From Clostridia bacterium (GTDB lineage: Bacteria; Bacillota; Clostridia; Christensenellales; Aristaeellaceae), in NCBI GenBank assembly GCA_017484085.1, contig JAFUTW010000022.1, positions 1 to 64,000 on the forward strand: 64,000 nucleotides of DNA. The letters are read 5' to 3'. Made by a program: the position numbers and the translations under genes. Shown in pieces: positions 16,679-24,836 of this stretch. The stretch's first letter is position 1; each line of letters begins with the position of its first letter. The notes beneath the pieces were generated by a model. That model was not told the origin of the DNA. It saw only the letters and a program-made list of their open reading frames with translations, and ran no database searches.

Positions 16679-17820
16679 AACTGATCGCTGACCGCTTTGA
16701 AAACGCCAAGGCCGGGCTGATGCTGGACGCGGACGCGGTAAACCGCTATCCCGACCTCGTCGACCTTTCCATCGGCGATACGGACTTCGTCACCGACCGC
16801 CGCATCATCGATGCCGCCATGAGGGACGCCGCAGCAGGCCATACGCACTACGGTTTCCCGCAGGGGGACCCGGAGCTGATCCGCGCCGTCTGCGAAGCCT
16901 GGAAAGAGGACTTCGGCCAGGAAATCGCAAAGGAAGAAGTCTTTATCACCGCCTCTTCCTGCCTCGGCATGGCCGAGGTGCTGATGACCCTGCTGAACCC
17001 CGGCGATGAGGTCATCGTCTTCGGGCCTTATTTCGCCGTATACCGCGACCAGATCCGCCTTGCGGGCGGCGTCTGCGTCGAGGTGCCCTCCTGCGAAGAG
17101 GAAGGCTATGCGCTGAACCGTGAGTGCCTCCTTGCCGCGCTGACGCCGCGCACCCGGGCTGTCATCCTCAACAACCCCTGCAACCCGACCGGCATCGCCT
17201 ACACCCGGGAGGATCTGGAACTCCTCGCCTCCATCGCCGGGGAGCGGGATCTGGTGCTGATCGCCGATGAGATCTACACGCGCTACGTGTTCGAAGGGGA
17301 ATTCATCCCGCTGCGCACGCTGCCCGGCCTCAGCGGCCGGGTCATCACCCTCAACAGTTTTTCCAAAAACTTTATGATGACCGGCTGGCGCGTCGGCTAT
17401 GTCATCGCCCCCGCCGCGTTCTGCAGCGCGCTGCAGCAGGTCAACGGCTCCATGATCTACACGGCGCCTTCCGTCAGCCAGCGTGCGGCCATCGAGGCGC
17501 TCCGGCTGCGCGGGGACGTCGAGCGGCTGTACATCACCCGCTACCGGGACCGGCTGAACTATGCGGCAGACCGCATCGAGTCCATCCCCTACATGAGCCT
17601 GGCGCGGCCGAAGGGGACCTTCTATCTCTTTCCCGGCATTGAAAAGACAGGGCTGGATTCCGCCGGTTTCTGCAAAGCCGCGCTCGAGCAGGCGCACGTC
17701 CTCATGAGCCCCGGCAGCGCCTTCGGTGAAAGCGGCGCGGGCCATGTGCGCATCGCCGTCACACAGCCGATGGAGAAGCTGGAAGCCGCCTTTGACCGCC
17801 TTGAGAAGCTGGCTTTCTGA
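16675..17820 (+). CDS. PLP-dependent class I/II aminotransferase
   Basis: The 381-residue protein is a fold-type I aminotransferase. Landmarks are HTHYGFPQGDPELI (substrate arm), NNPCNPTG (cofactor pocket), LIADEIYTRYVFEG with the PLP-pairing aspartate, and SFSKNFMMTGWRVG with the Schiff-base Lys231. The terminal HVRIAVTQP supplies the carboxylate-binding arginine. The ATG overlaps the larA stop codon, so the two are translationally coupled. Together with the ABC transporter downstream it suggests uptake of an amino acid, transamination and a hydroxy-acid step; the amino acid is not identifiable. Confidence 0.87.
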   Translation: MKLIADRFENAKAGLMLDADAVNRYPDLVDLSIGDTDFVTDRRIIDAAMRDAAAGHTHYGFPQGDPELIRAVCEAWKEDFGQEIAKEEVFITASSCLGMAEVLMTLLNPGDEVIVFGPYFAVYRDQIRLAGGVCVEVPSCEEEGYALNRECLLAALTPRTRAVILNNPCNPTGIAYTREDLELLASIAGERDLVLIADEIYTRYVFEGEFIPLRTLPGLSGRVITLNSFSKNFMMTGWRVGYVIAPAAFCSALQQVNGSMIYTAPSVSQRAAIEALRLRGDVERLYITRYRDRLNYAADRIESIPYMSLARPKGTFYLFPGIEKTGLDSAGFCKAALEQAHVLMSPGSAFGESGAGHVRIAVTQPMEKLEAAFDRLEKLAF

Positions 17821-17878
17821 TCTTTCGGGTGAATAATTCAAATTTATACATCAATTTATTCGTTTATTCACATTTTAT

Positions 17879-17919
17879 TGCATAAAACCGCTTGACAAAG
17901 GCGGTTTTATGCATATAAT
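17879..17919 (+). promoter_or_regulatory. Near-consensus promoter embedded in a 13-bp palindrome
   Basis: TTGACA (17892-17897), 16 bases, TATAAT (17914-17919). The -35 box is the loop of an inverted repeat: TGCATAAAACCGC (17879-17891) and its exact complement (17901-17913). Upstream 17829-17870 is AT-rich with repeated TTATTC/TGAATA motifs. The arrangement suggests a repressor operator overlapping the promoter of the ABC transporter genes. It is not a terminator, as no U-tract follows. Confidence 0.75.
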
Positions 17920-17965
17920 GGGGTTTGTTTCACATTTTCAGGATATCAAACAGGAGGAAACTGAT

Positions 17966-18760
17966 ATGAAGAAGATTCTCGCTCTCGTGCTGGCGCTCGC
18001 GCTGGTGCTCGCCCTTTCCTGCGCTTCCGCTGAAACGGCCCTTGAAAAGGTCAAGGCCGCCGGCAAGCTCGTCGTCGGCACGGAAGCCACTTATCCCCCT
18101 TACGAGTATCTGGATGACAATGCCCAGATGGCCGGCTGCGATATCTGGCTCGCCCAGCAGATCGCCGATGCGCTCGGCGTGGAGCTTGTGATGCAGGATA
18201 TGGCCTTCGACGGCATCATCCCCGCCGTACAGGCCGGCCAGGTCGACCTTGGCATCGCCGCTTTCACCGTAACGCCGGAGCGCGCCGAGGTCATCGACTT
18301 CTCCAACCAGTATGAGCTCTCCAACCAGCTGCTCATCGTCAAGGCCGGCAATGCCGAGAAGTACGCCACGAAGGAAAGCCTTGCCGGCCTGCGTGTCGGC
18401 GCTCAGCTGGGCACCATCCAGAGCCAGCTGGTCGAATCCGCCCTGCCGGACAGCGAGCTCTTCGAACTGCCCACCTATCCGGAACTCGGTCTTGAGACCG
18501 TCAACGGCAACATCGCCGGCTTCGTGGTCGATCAGGCCGTCGGCGAGGCGATGGTCGCTTCCGGCGACGGCAGCCTGGAAGTCTCCGCTTTTGCCTTCAC
18601 CGCTGAAGAAGCTTCCTTCGGCAAGGCCGCCGTTCTCCAGAAGGGCTCCGACGACCTGCTCGCGGCCGTCAACGAAGTCATCGACAAAGTCGTGAATGAC
18701 GGCAGCTACAAGGCCGCCTATGACGAGGCTGTCGCCGCCACCGGTGCCACCGGCGAGTAA
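17966..18760 (+). CDS. Polar amino-acid ABC transporter, substrate-binding protein
   Basis: The 264-residue protein begins with a signal peptide (MKKILALVLALALVLALSCASA) and continues as a family-3 solute-binding protein: KLVVGTEATYPPYEYLD, GCDIWLAQQIADALG, FDGIIPAVQAGQVDLGIAAFTVTPER, and a hinge near residue 120. It captures an amino acid outside the cell for the permease. Cleavage could follow ASA; the cysteine just before is in ALSC, a poor lipobox. ATG 17966 has AGGAGG before it. It is first in the transporter operon, behind its own strong promoter, and is followed by a hairpin that probably raises its expression above the downstream genes. Confidence 0.92.
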   Translation: MKKILALVLALALVLALSCASAETALEKVKAAGKLVVGTEATYPPYEYLDDNAQMAGCDIWLAQQIADALGVELVMQDMAFDGIIPAVQAGQVDLGIAAFTVTPERAEVIDFSNQYELSNQLLIVKAGNAEKYATKESLAGLRVGAQLGTIQSQLVESALPDSELFELPTYPELGLETVNGNIAGFVVDQAVGEAMVASGDGSLEVSAFAFTAEEASFGKAAVLQKGSDDLLAAVNEVIDKVVNDGSYKAAYDEAVAATGATGE

Positions 18761-18806
18761 TCGTTTGGCAGCCGCTTTCAGGACCCGCAGAACCCACACA
18801 GCATAA

Positions 18807-18840
18807 GCCTCCCCACTTTGGGGAGGCAGTCCCTTTATTT
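18807..18840 (+). terminator. Intra-operon attenuator hairpin
   Basis: Stem GCCTCCCC / GGGGAGGC with loop ACTTT, followed by an imperfect U-rich run (CCCTTTATTT). It lies between the binding-protein gene and the permease gene, a usual place for partial termination that makes the binding protein more abundant. Confidence 0.6.
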
Positions 18841-18865
18841 CCCTACCGTCACGCGGAGAAAACTC

Positions 18866-19564
18866 ATGCAGTTTATTCAGACAATCATTAAAATCCTGTC
18901 CAAATACGGCAACTTCTATGCCGAAGGCGTGCGCAACACGCTGATCATCTCGCTGATGGCCGTGGTCTTCGGTACCCTTCTGGGCGCTTTGATGGCTCTG
19001 GCAAGGATGAGCAAGATCAAGCCCCTGCGCTGGCTGGCCACCGCTTACATCGAGTTCTTCCGCGGTACGCCCCTCATGGTGCAGCTGACCTTTATCTTCT
19101 ACGGCCTGCCCATGGTGGGGATCTCCTTTCCGGAGGTCTCCTTCATCCCGGACTTCTCCCGGTTCATGGCCGGCGTCGTCGCGATGAGCCTCAACAGCTG
19201 CGCATATGTGGCGGAAGTCATCCGCAGCGGCATACAGGCCGTCGATCCCGGGCAGATGGAAGCCGCCAGATGCCTCGGCCTCTCCGGCGGCCAGGGCATG
19301 ACGATGGTCGTTCTCCCCCAGGCGATCCGCAACATCCTCCCCGCGCTGGGCAACGAATTCATCACCGTCATCAAGGAGTCCTCCGTGGTATCGGTCATCG
19401 GCATCGCAGACCTGATGTACCGCACCAACGGCGTCAAAGCAAAGACCTACAACGTCCTCGAATGTCTGGCCACCGCGGCCATCATCTACTTCATCCTGAC
19501 CTTTACCTTCAGCAAGCTGGTCGCCTGGGCAGAAAGGAGAATGGCACATGGCCGCAAATCCTGA
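18866..19564 (+). CDS. Amino-acid ABC transporter permease
   Basis: The 232-residue membrane protein is a HisM/GlnP-type permease: [55 protein letters not shown] and the EAA loop ([24 protein letters not shown]) that contacts the ATPase. Five membrane helices are expected. ATG 18866 is taken because a GGAG precedes it and the longer frame begins inside the upstream hairpin. It overlaps the ATPase gene by 17 bases. With a single permease gene it should work as a homodimer. Confidence 0.92.
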   Translation: MQFIQTIIKILSKYGNFYAEGVRNTLIISLMAVVFGTLLGALMALARMSKIKPLRWLATAYIEFFRGTPLMVQLTFIFYGLPMVGISFPEVSFIPDFSRFMAGVVAMSLNSCAYVAEVIRSGIQAVDPGQMEAARCLGLSGGQGMTMVVLPQAIRNILPALGNEFITVIKESSVVSVIGIADLMYRTNGVKAKTYNVLECLATAAIIYFILTFTFSKLVAWAERRMAHGRKS

Positions 19565-20303
19565 CAGCAACATCAGTGAGATCATCCGCGTGGAGCATCT
19601 CACCAAGAAATTTGAGAACCTGCTCGTCCTCGACGACATTTCCACCTCTTTCCGCACGCATGAGGTCGTCAGCGTGATCGGTCCCTCCGGCGGCGGCAAA
19701 TCCACCTTCCTGCGCTGCCTCAACCTCATGGAGACGCCCACGTCCGGTGCGATCTATGTGGACGGCGTGGATATCTGCAAGAAGGGCGTGGACATCAACC
19801 GTCACCGGGAAAAGATGGGCATGGTCTTCCAGCAGTTCAACCTGTTCAACAACATGAACGTCATGAAGAACCTCACCGCCGCGCCCGTCAAGCTGAAGAA
19901 AATGACCGCGGAGGAGGCCGAGACAAAGGGCATCACGCTGCTGCGCCGCGTCGGCCTTGAGGATAAGCGCAACAGCTATCCCTACGAGCTCTCCGGCGGA
20001 CAGAAGCAGCGTATCGCCATCGTCCGCGCGCTGATGATGAACCCGGAGGTCATGCTCTTTGACGAGCCCACCTCCGCCCTGGATCCCGAGATGATCGGCG
20101 AGGTTCTGGACGTCATGCGCGAGCTGGCCGAGGAAGGCATGACCATGATCGTGGTCACCCACGAGATGCGCTTTGCGCGCGAGGTTTCCAGCCGCACGCT
20201 TTTCCTCTCCGACGGACATATCGAAGAGGACAAGCCCAGCCACGAGCTCTTCGATCACCCCGAGAGCCCGAGGCTCATTTCATTCCTGCAGAAGGTTCTG
20301 TGA
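19548..20303 (+). CDS. Amino-acid ABC transporter ATP-binding protein
   Basis: The 251-residue protein is a GlnQ/HisP-type ATPase that energises the transporter from the cytoplasmic face. Walker A is GPSGGGKS at about residues 45-52, the Q-loop is MVFQQFNLF, the signature is LSGGQKQR, Walker B is [12 protein letters not shown] and the switch histidine is in VVTHEM. The start lies inside the permease gene, so translation is coupled. The gene ends just ahead of a strong terminator. Confidence 0.94.
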   Translation: MAANPDSNISEIIRVEHLTKKFENLLVLDDISTSFRTHEVVSVIGPSGGGKSTFLRCLNLMETPTSGAIYVDGVDICKKGVDINRHREKMGMVFQQFNLFNNMNVMKNLTAAPVKLKKMTAEEAETKGITLLRRVGLEDKRNSYPYELSGGQKQRIAIVRALMMNPEVMLFDEPTSALDPEMIGEVLDVMRELAEEGMTMIVVTHEMRFAREVSSRTLFLSDGHIEEDKPSHELFDHPESPRLISFLQKVL

Positions 20304-20324
20304 TTGCCTTCAGCGTATACAAAA

Positions 20325-20355
20325 GGATCTCCGCAAACTGCGGAGATCCCTTTTT
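20325..20355. terminator. Bidirectional terminator, ABC transporter / uronate operon
   Basis: Stem GGATCTCCGC / GCGGAGATCC around AAACT, with CTTTTT on the plus strand and CTTTTG on the minus strand. Ends two convergent units. Confidence 0.9.
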
Positions 20356-20364
20356 GTCTGTCTC

Positions 20365-21321
20365 TTACTTCTGCACGAGGTGCACGGCGAAGCCGGCGAC
20401 TTCGTCCTTGAGGTAGATCGCCTTCAGCTGGCCGTCCTTCACGTTGGCGCTGGAAGGATCGAACTCAAAGCCCTGGCTCTCCAGGAAGAACTTGGCGCGC
20501 TCGATGAAGTTGGTGCGGATGCCGATGTGGCCGTTCGTGCCGCGGAAAGGCGTCTTCATCACTTCAACAGCCGTGCCCGCGAAGATGGAGCTGTTGCCGA
20601 CCTTGATGGGCCAGCCGAACATCTTGCACAGCAGCGTCGCGGTCTTCATCGCCTCTTCCTCATTGGCAGAGTTGATGCCGACGTGCGCGATCTCCAGGCC
20701 CAGCATCAGCTGAACAGCGGAGCTCACGAGGCTGCGGATGCGGTCCCAGTCCTTGGCCGCGATGGCGTCCTTCGGTACCATCCAGCTGCCGCCGCAGCAG
20801 ATGATCTTCTTGAAGGAGAGGTAATCGAGCAGGTTCTTCTCGTTGACTCCGCCCGTGGGCATGAAGGTCACATCCACATAGGGAGCAGCGATGGACTTGA
20901 TGTACTTGAGGCCGCCGGCCGCTTCCGCCGGGAAGAACTTCACGGTCTTGAGGCCGAGGGAGAGCGCGACTTCGATGTCGCTGGGGTTGCTCGTGCCGGG
21001 GCAGACCGGGATGCCGATCTCCTGGCAGTGGCGCACGGTCTCAGGGTTGAGGCCCGGGGAGACGATGAACTTCGCTCCGGCCGCAACAGCCCTGTCGACC
21101 TGCTCATTGGTCAGGACCGTGCCGGCGCCGACCAGCATATCCGGGAAAGCCTTCGTCATGTTGGCGATGGCATCCGCGGCAGCGGCGGTGCGGAAGGTGA
21201 CCTCCGCGCAGGGCAGGCCGCCCTCGCAGAGCGCCTGCGCCAGCGGCACGGCATCCGCCGCATCGTCAATAGCGATAACCGGCACGATGCCGATGAGAGA
21301 AAGCTGCTTCATGATATCCAT
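20365..21321 (-). CDS. eda: KDPG/KHG aldolase fused to a VOC domain
   Basis: The 318-residue protein has two parts. Residues 1-205 are a class I 2-keto-3-deoxy-6-phosphogluconate aldolase, with Glu40 in EVTFRT, GAGTVL, and the Schiff-base Lys128 in TVKFFPAEAAGG; it cleaves KDPG to pyruvate and glyceraldehyde-3-phosphate. Residues 210-318 (from EIAHVGINSANEEE to GFAVHLVQK) look like a vicinal-oxygen-chelate / glyoxalase-type domain: paired beta-alpha-beta units with HVGIN and GHIGIRTNFIERAKFFLE. Stand-alone aldolases are about 205-215 residues. The start has AAGGAGG. It is last in the uxaA-uxaC-kdgF-eda unit. The role of the VOC part is unknown; both parts are in one frame without a stop. Confidence 0.9.
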   Translation of the reverse strand: MDIMKQLSLIGIVPVIAIDDAADAVPLAQALCEGGLPCAEVTFRTAAAADAIANMTKAFPDMLVGAGTVLTNEQVDRAVAAGAKFIVSPGLNPETVRHCQEIGIPVCPGTSNPSDIEVALSLGLKTVKFFPAEAAGGLKYIKSIAAPYVDVTFMPTGGVNEKNLLDYLSFKKIICCGGSWMVPKDAIAAKDWDRIRSLVSSAVQLMLGLEIAHVGINSANEEEAMKTATLLCKMFGWPIKVGNSSIFAGTAVEVMKTPFRGTNGHIGIRTNFIERAKFFLESQGFEFDPSSANVKDGQLKAIYLKDEVAGFAVHLVQK

Positions 21322-21408
21322 AGGTAATTCCTCCTTTTCATAGTTGCCGTTTTGATCGGAGCCTACGACTCCGGGTTTACCGTTCGTTTGTTCAGCAGCG
21401 CTGCGGCC

Positions 21409-21738
21409 TCAGCTGATGAAGTCCTCGCGCATCGGGGTGAAGACATCCAGCAGCATGCCCGCCTTCACGCAGGTGCAGCCGTGGGTCTTCCCTCCGTCCA
21501 CCACGATGGAGTCCCCGCAGTTCAGGTGCCAGGTTTCCCCTTCGATCTCGTAAGTGAACTCGCCGGAGAGCACATAGGAAATCTGCGTATGCGGATGGCT
21601 GTGCAGCGCGCCGACGGCACCCGTTTCAAAATCCACCATGACCGCCATCTCGTCGGCGTTATAGGCGCACACCTTGCGGCGCTGTCCCAGGCCGACGTCC
21701 TGCCAGGGGATACCGGCAGGCCTTCCCACTCTGTTCAT
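21409..21738 (-). CDS. kdgF: KdgF-like cupin
   Basis: The 109-residue protein is a single-domain cupin. Metal ligands are seen in ALHSHPHTQISYVLSGE (three histidines/glutamine) and GKTHGC. KdgF proteins speed the opening of unsaturated uronate monomers from pectin or alginate to the linear keto form. Its place directly after uxaC in the galacturonate operon supports this role over other small cupins. It starts two bases after the uxaC stop codon, so coupling is likely. Confidence 0.8.
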   Translation of the reverse strand: MNRVGRPAGIPWQDVGLGQRRKVCAYNADEMAVMVDFETGAVGALHSHPHTQISYVLSGEFTYEIEGETWHLNCGDSIVVDGGKTHGCTCVKAGMLLDVFTPMREDFIS

Positions 21739-21739
21739 A

Positions 21740-23149
21740 TCAGTCGACCTTCATGCCGAAGTACTCGACGGCGTTGTTGTAGCAGATGCCCTGCACCAGC
21801 TCGCCCAGCGTATCGAAGTCCGCCGGATACTCGCCGTTCTCCACCCAGCTGCCGATCAGCTCGCAGAGCACACGGCGGAAATACTCGTGGCGCGGATAGG
21901 AGATGAACGACCGGGAGTCCGTCAGCATGCCGACGAAACGGCCCAGCAGGCCCAGCACTGCCAGTGTCTTCATCTGATCCTGCATGCCGTACTTCTGGTC
22001 GCAGAACCACCAGCCGGATCCGAACTGGATCTTGCCGGGGATGCCGTCGCCCTGGAAGTTGCCCAGCATGGTGCCGATGACGTAGTTATCCTTCGGGTTC
22101 AGGCAGTACAGGATGGTCTTGGGCAGATCGCCGGTGCGCTCCTGCTCTGCCAGCAGCTTGGCCAGGTTCTCCGCGATGCAGGTGTCCTGCGTGGAGTCGA
22201 AGCCGACGTCCGGGCCGTACTTCTCAAACATGCGCGGGTTCGCGTTGCGCAGCGCGCCGATGTGGTACTGCTGCGCCCAGCCGCGGGCCTTGTACATACG
22301 GGCGAGTTCCACCAGCACGTACGTCTTGTAGGAATCCACCTCAGCTTCCGTCAGCGGGGCGCCGCTCATCGCCTTGCGGAAGGCCTCACCCGCGATATGG
22401 GTGCTCGGCACACCGAAGGGCACCGTGTCCAGCGCGTGGTCGGACAGACGCGCGCCGCAGGCATGGAAGTAATCCAGCCTGGACTCCAGCGCCTTCATCA
22501 TGCTCTCCAGATTCAGGCACTGGATGCCGGAGACGCGGGAGAGCTTGTTCATGTAGTCCACGAAGCCGCCGCGGTCGATGTTGATGACCTTGTCAGGGCG
22601 CCAGGCGGGATAGACCTTGAAGGAGCACTTGCCCTCTTCCGCGATCTTCTTCTGGAACTCCAGATCGTCCACAGGGTCGTCCGTCGTGCAGATCAGCTTT
22701 ACGCCGAACTTCTCGATCAGCCCGCGGCAGCGGTACTCATCGGTCGCCAGCAGCGCGTTGGCCCTGTTCCAGATATCCTCCGCGGTGTTCTCGTTCAGGA
22801 TGTCATAGATGCCGAAGACGCGGCGCAGCTCCAGATGAGTCCAATGGTACATCGGGTTGCCGATGCAGTACTTGAGGGAGCCGGCGAAGGCCTTCCACTT
22901 TTCAAACCACGGCGCATCGCCGCGGATGTACTTCTCCTCCACGCCGTTGGAGAGCATCACGCGCCACTTGTAATGGTCGCCGCCCAGCATGAGCTCGCCG
23001 ATGTTCTGGAACTTGTAGTTCTCCCAGATCATGCGCGGGCTGATATGGCAGTGGAAATCGTAAATCGGCATCTTTTCCGCATAGTCGTGATAGAGCTTCT
23101 TCGCCGTATCACTGGTCAGCAGAAAGTCTTCGTCCATAAAGGGTCTCAT
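21740..23149 (-). CDS. uxaC: Uronate isomerase
   Basis: The 469-residue amidohydrolase-fold enzyme converts galacturonate to tagaturonate and glucuronate to fructuronate. Signatures are YDFHCHISPRMIW near residue 33 (metal-binding HxH), GGDHYKWRVMLSNGV, LICTTDDP and PDKVINID, and the C-terminal DSRSFISYPRHEYFRR. Length matches the family (465-470). ATG 23149 follows AAGGAGG at seven bases. It sits between altronate dehydratase and the cupin gene, all on the minus strand. Confidence 0.95.
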   Translation of the reverse strand: MRPFMDEDFLLTSDTAKKLYHDYAEKMPIYDFHCHISPRMIWENYKFQNIGELMLGGDHYKWRVMLSNGVEEKYIRGDAPWFEKWKAFAGSLKYCIGNPMYHWTHLELRRVFGIYDILNENTAEDIWNRANALLATDEYRCRGLIEKFGVKLICTTDDPVDDLEFQKKIAEEGKCSFKVYPAWRPDKVINIDRGGFVDYMNKLSRVSGIQCLNLESMMKALESRLDYFHACGARLSDHALDTVPFGVPSTHIAGEAFRKAMSGAPLTEAEVDSYKTYVLVELARMYKARGWAQQYHIGALRNANPRMFEKYGPDVGFDSTQDTCIAENLAKLLAEQERTGDLPKTILYCLNPKDNYVIGTMLGNFQGDGIPGKIQFGSGWWFCDQKYGMQDQMKTLAVLGLLGRFVGMLTDSRSFISYPRHEYFRRVLCELIGSWVENGEYPADFDTLGELVQGICYNNAVEYFGMKVD

Positions 23150-23211
23150 GCATCTTCCTCCTTAACTGTTGATCGCTGTATGTTCTCCCGCACCCCGGCG
23201 GGTCAGCCGTA

Positions 23212-24684
23212 TTAAAGCGTTACGCCGTCCTTGAAGATGGCGATCTCCCGGTACCCGTGCTCTTCCGACTTGGTTTTAACCTCTCCGGAGGCCAGGCGCA
23301 ACAGCCAGGCAAAGAACTTCTCCGTCGTCTCCTCCGGATCGGCGCCCTGCACCAGCACGCCCGCATTGAAGTCGATCCAGTTCTTCTTCTTCTCGGCCAG
23401 CGCCGTGTTGGTCGCCACCTTTACGGTGGGGATGGGCGCGCCCAGCGGCGTGCCGCGGCCCGTCGTAAAGAGGATGAACTGTGCGCCAGCCGCCATCAGC
23501 GCCGTGCAGGCGCAGATGTCGTTGCCCGGGCCCTGAACCAGGTTGAGCCCCTTCTCCTGCACCCGCTCGCAGTATTTCAGCACGCCGCGCACCTCGCTGC
23601 TGCCGCCCTTCTGCGTGCATCCGAGGGATTTGTCCTCCAGCGTGGTGATGCCGCCGGCTTTGTTTCCCGGCGAAGGATTCTCATAGACTTCCTGCCCGTG
23701 GCGGATGAAGTAGCCTTTGAAGTCGTTGATGAGCGAGACGCACTTTTCAAAGGTCGCCGCGTCCTTGCAGCGGTCCATGAGCAGCGTCTCCGCACCGAAC
23801 ATCTCCGGCACCTCAGTGAGCAGCGTCGTCCCGCCGTGGCGGCAGAGCAGATCGGAAATGCGCCCCAGCAGCGGGTTGGCCGTGATGCCGGAAAGCCCGT
23901 CGCTGCCGCCGCACTTGAGGCCGATGATGAGGCTGGATGCCGGGACCGTCTGCCGCTTCTGGCTGCCCGCATAGGCCGTCAGCTCGTCCAGAAGGCGCAT
24001 CCCTTCTTCGATCTCGTCCTCGTGCTCCTGCGTCACCAGGAACTTCACCCGGCGCTCGTCCACCTCGCCCAGGACGGGTTTGAAGACGTTCAGGTTGTTG
24101 TTTTCGCAGCCCAGGCTCAGCACCAGAACGCCGCCCGCATTGGGGTGATGCACCATGGCAGCGAGCAGCTTCTGCGTGTTTTTGTGATCCTCGCCCAGCT
24201 GGGAACAGCCGTAGGGATGCACAAAGCAGTGGATGCCGTCCACCCGGTCGCCGTACGCTTCCTGCGCCAGGCGTTCCAGCGTCTTGGCCGTGCCGTTCAC
24301 GCAGCCGACGGTGTTGACGATCCACACTTCGTTGCGGATGCCCACGCGCCCGTCTTCACGCACATAGCCTTCATAGGTCGCGCTCCTGTCCTGCGGCATG
24401 GCACAGGGGTGCGGATGATAGCTGTATTCCAGCATGCCGGAGAGGTTGGTCTTCACATTGTGCGTATGCACCCAGCAGCCTTTGCCGATCGCCTGTGTCG
24501 CATGGCCGATCGGCGCCGCATACTTCATGATGTTTTCCCCTTCGGCGATGTCCCGCAGGGCGAATTTATGACCCGCGGGGATATCCTCGCAGAGCTTTAC
24601 GCCGAGGATTTCTTCGCCCGCTGTAAGCGGCACAAGCGCCACAGCGACGTTATCCGCCTCATTGATCCGGATGAATCTGTCCAT
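23212..24684 (-). CDS. uxaA: Altronate dehydratase
   Basis: The 490-residue enzyme dehydrates altronate to 2-keto-3-deoxygluconate. It has the N-terminal SAF-like domain (residues 1-100, with CWVHTHNVKTNLSG) and the C-terminal UxaA domain (from YVREDGRVGIRNEVWIVNTVGCVN, through HCFVHPYGCSQLGED, GLKCGGSDGLSGITANP and GCTQKGGSS). Length fits full-length UxaA. GGGAGG precedes the ATG at 24684. It is the first gene of the uronate operon and has its own promoter. No tagaturonate reductase (uxaB) or KDG kinase is present in the window. Confidence 0.95.
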   Translation of the reverse strand: MDRFIRINEADNVAVALVPLTAGEEILGVKLCEDIPAGHKFALRDIAEGENIMKYAAPIGHATQAIGKGCWVHTHNVKTNLSGMLEYSYHPHPCAMPQDRSATYEGYVREDGRVGIRNEVWIVNTVGCVNGTAKTLERLAQEAYGDRVDGIHCFVHPYGCSQLGEDHKNTQKLLAAMVHHPNAGGVLVLSLGCENNNLNVFKPVLGEVDERRVKFLVTQEHEDEIEEGMRLLDELTAYAGSQKRQTVPASSLIIGLKCGGSDGLSGITANPLLGRISDLLCRHGGTTLLTEVPEMFGAETLLMDRCKDAATFEKCVSLINDFKGYFIRHGQEVYENPSPGNKAGGITTLEDKSLGCTQKGGSSEVRGVLKYCERVQEKGLNLVQGPGNDICACTALMAAGAQFILFTTGRGTPLGAPIPTVKVATNTALAEKKKNWIDFNAGVLVQGADPEETTEKFFAWLLRLASGEVKTKSEEHGYREIAIFKDGVTL

Positions 24685-24735
24685 CCTCTTCTCCTCCCTG
24701 ATCTGTAAATGAGAACCCGCATTTTTCCGTATAAA

Positions 24736-24764
24736 AGTATATCATTCATCTTCCGGCGGGTCAA
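24736..24764 (-). promoter_or_regulatory. Promoter of the uronate operon
   Basis: On the minus strand TTGACC (24764-24759), 17 bases, TATACT (24741-24736). No regulator gene adjoins it. Confidence 0.65.
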
Positions 24765-24795
24765 GGAAAAGGCACCGGAGAAGTCACGTTTGCCC

Positions 24796-24826
24796 ATACA
24801 AAAAGCCCCGGCACAGCCCGGAGCCC
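24796..24826 (-). terminator. Terminator of the CorC-like gene
   Basis: Read on the minus strand: GCTCCGGG, loop CTGTG, CCGGGGC, then TTTTTG. One G-U pair in the stem. Confidence 0.7.
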
Positions 24827-24836
24827 AAACGGTATT

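Noticed and set aside
17829-17870. ArgR-type box
   Set aside because: TGAATAATTCA has the half-sites but the wrong spacing, and the other TTATTC repeats are in tandem, not in the ARG-box arrangement.
17879-17913. Inverted repeat considered as a terminator for the aminotransferase gene
   Set aside because: It is followed by TATAATGG rather than a U-tract, and its loop is a perfect -35 box; an operator/promoter reading is better.
17930-19741. Minus-strand open frame of 603 codons across the ABC transporter genes
   Set aside because: It spans three well-supported plus-strand genes and their intergenic hairpin; no protein family is recognisable.
21674-23215. Plus-strand open frame of 513 codons opposite uxaC
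   Set aside because: Antisense shadow; uxaC on the other strand has full family motifs and a strong ribosome binding site.
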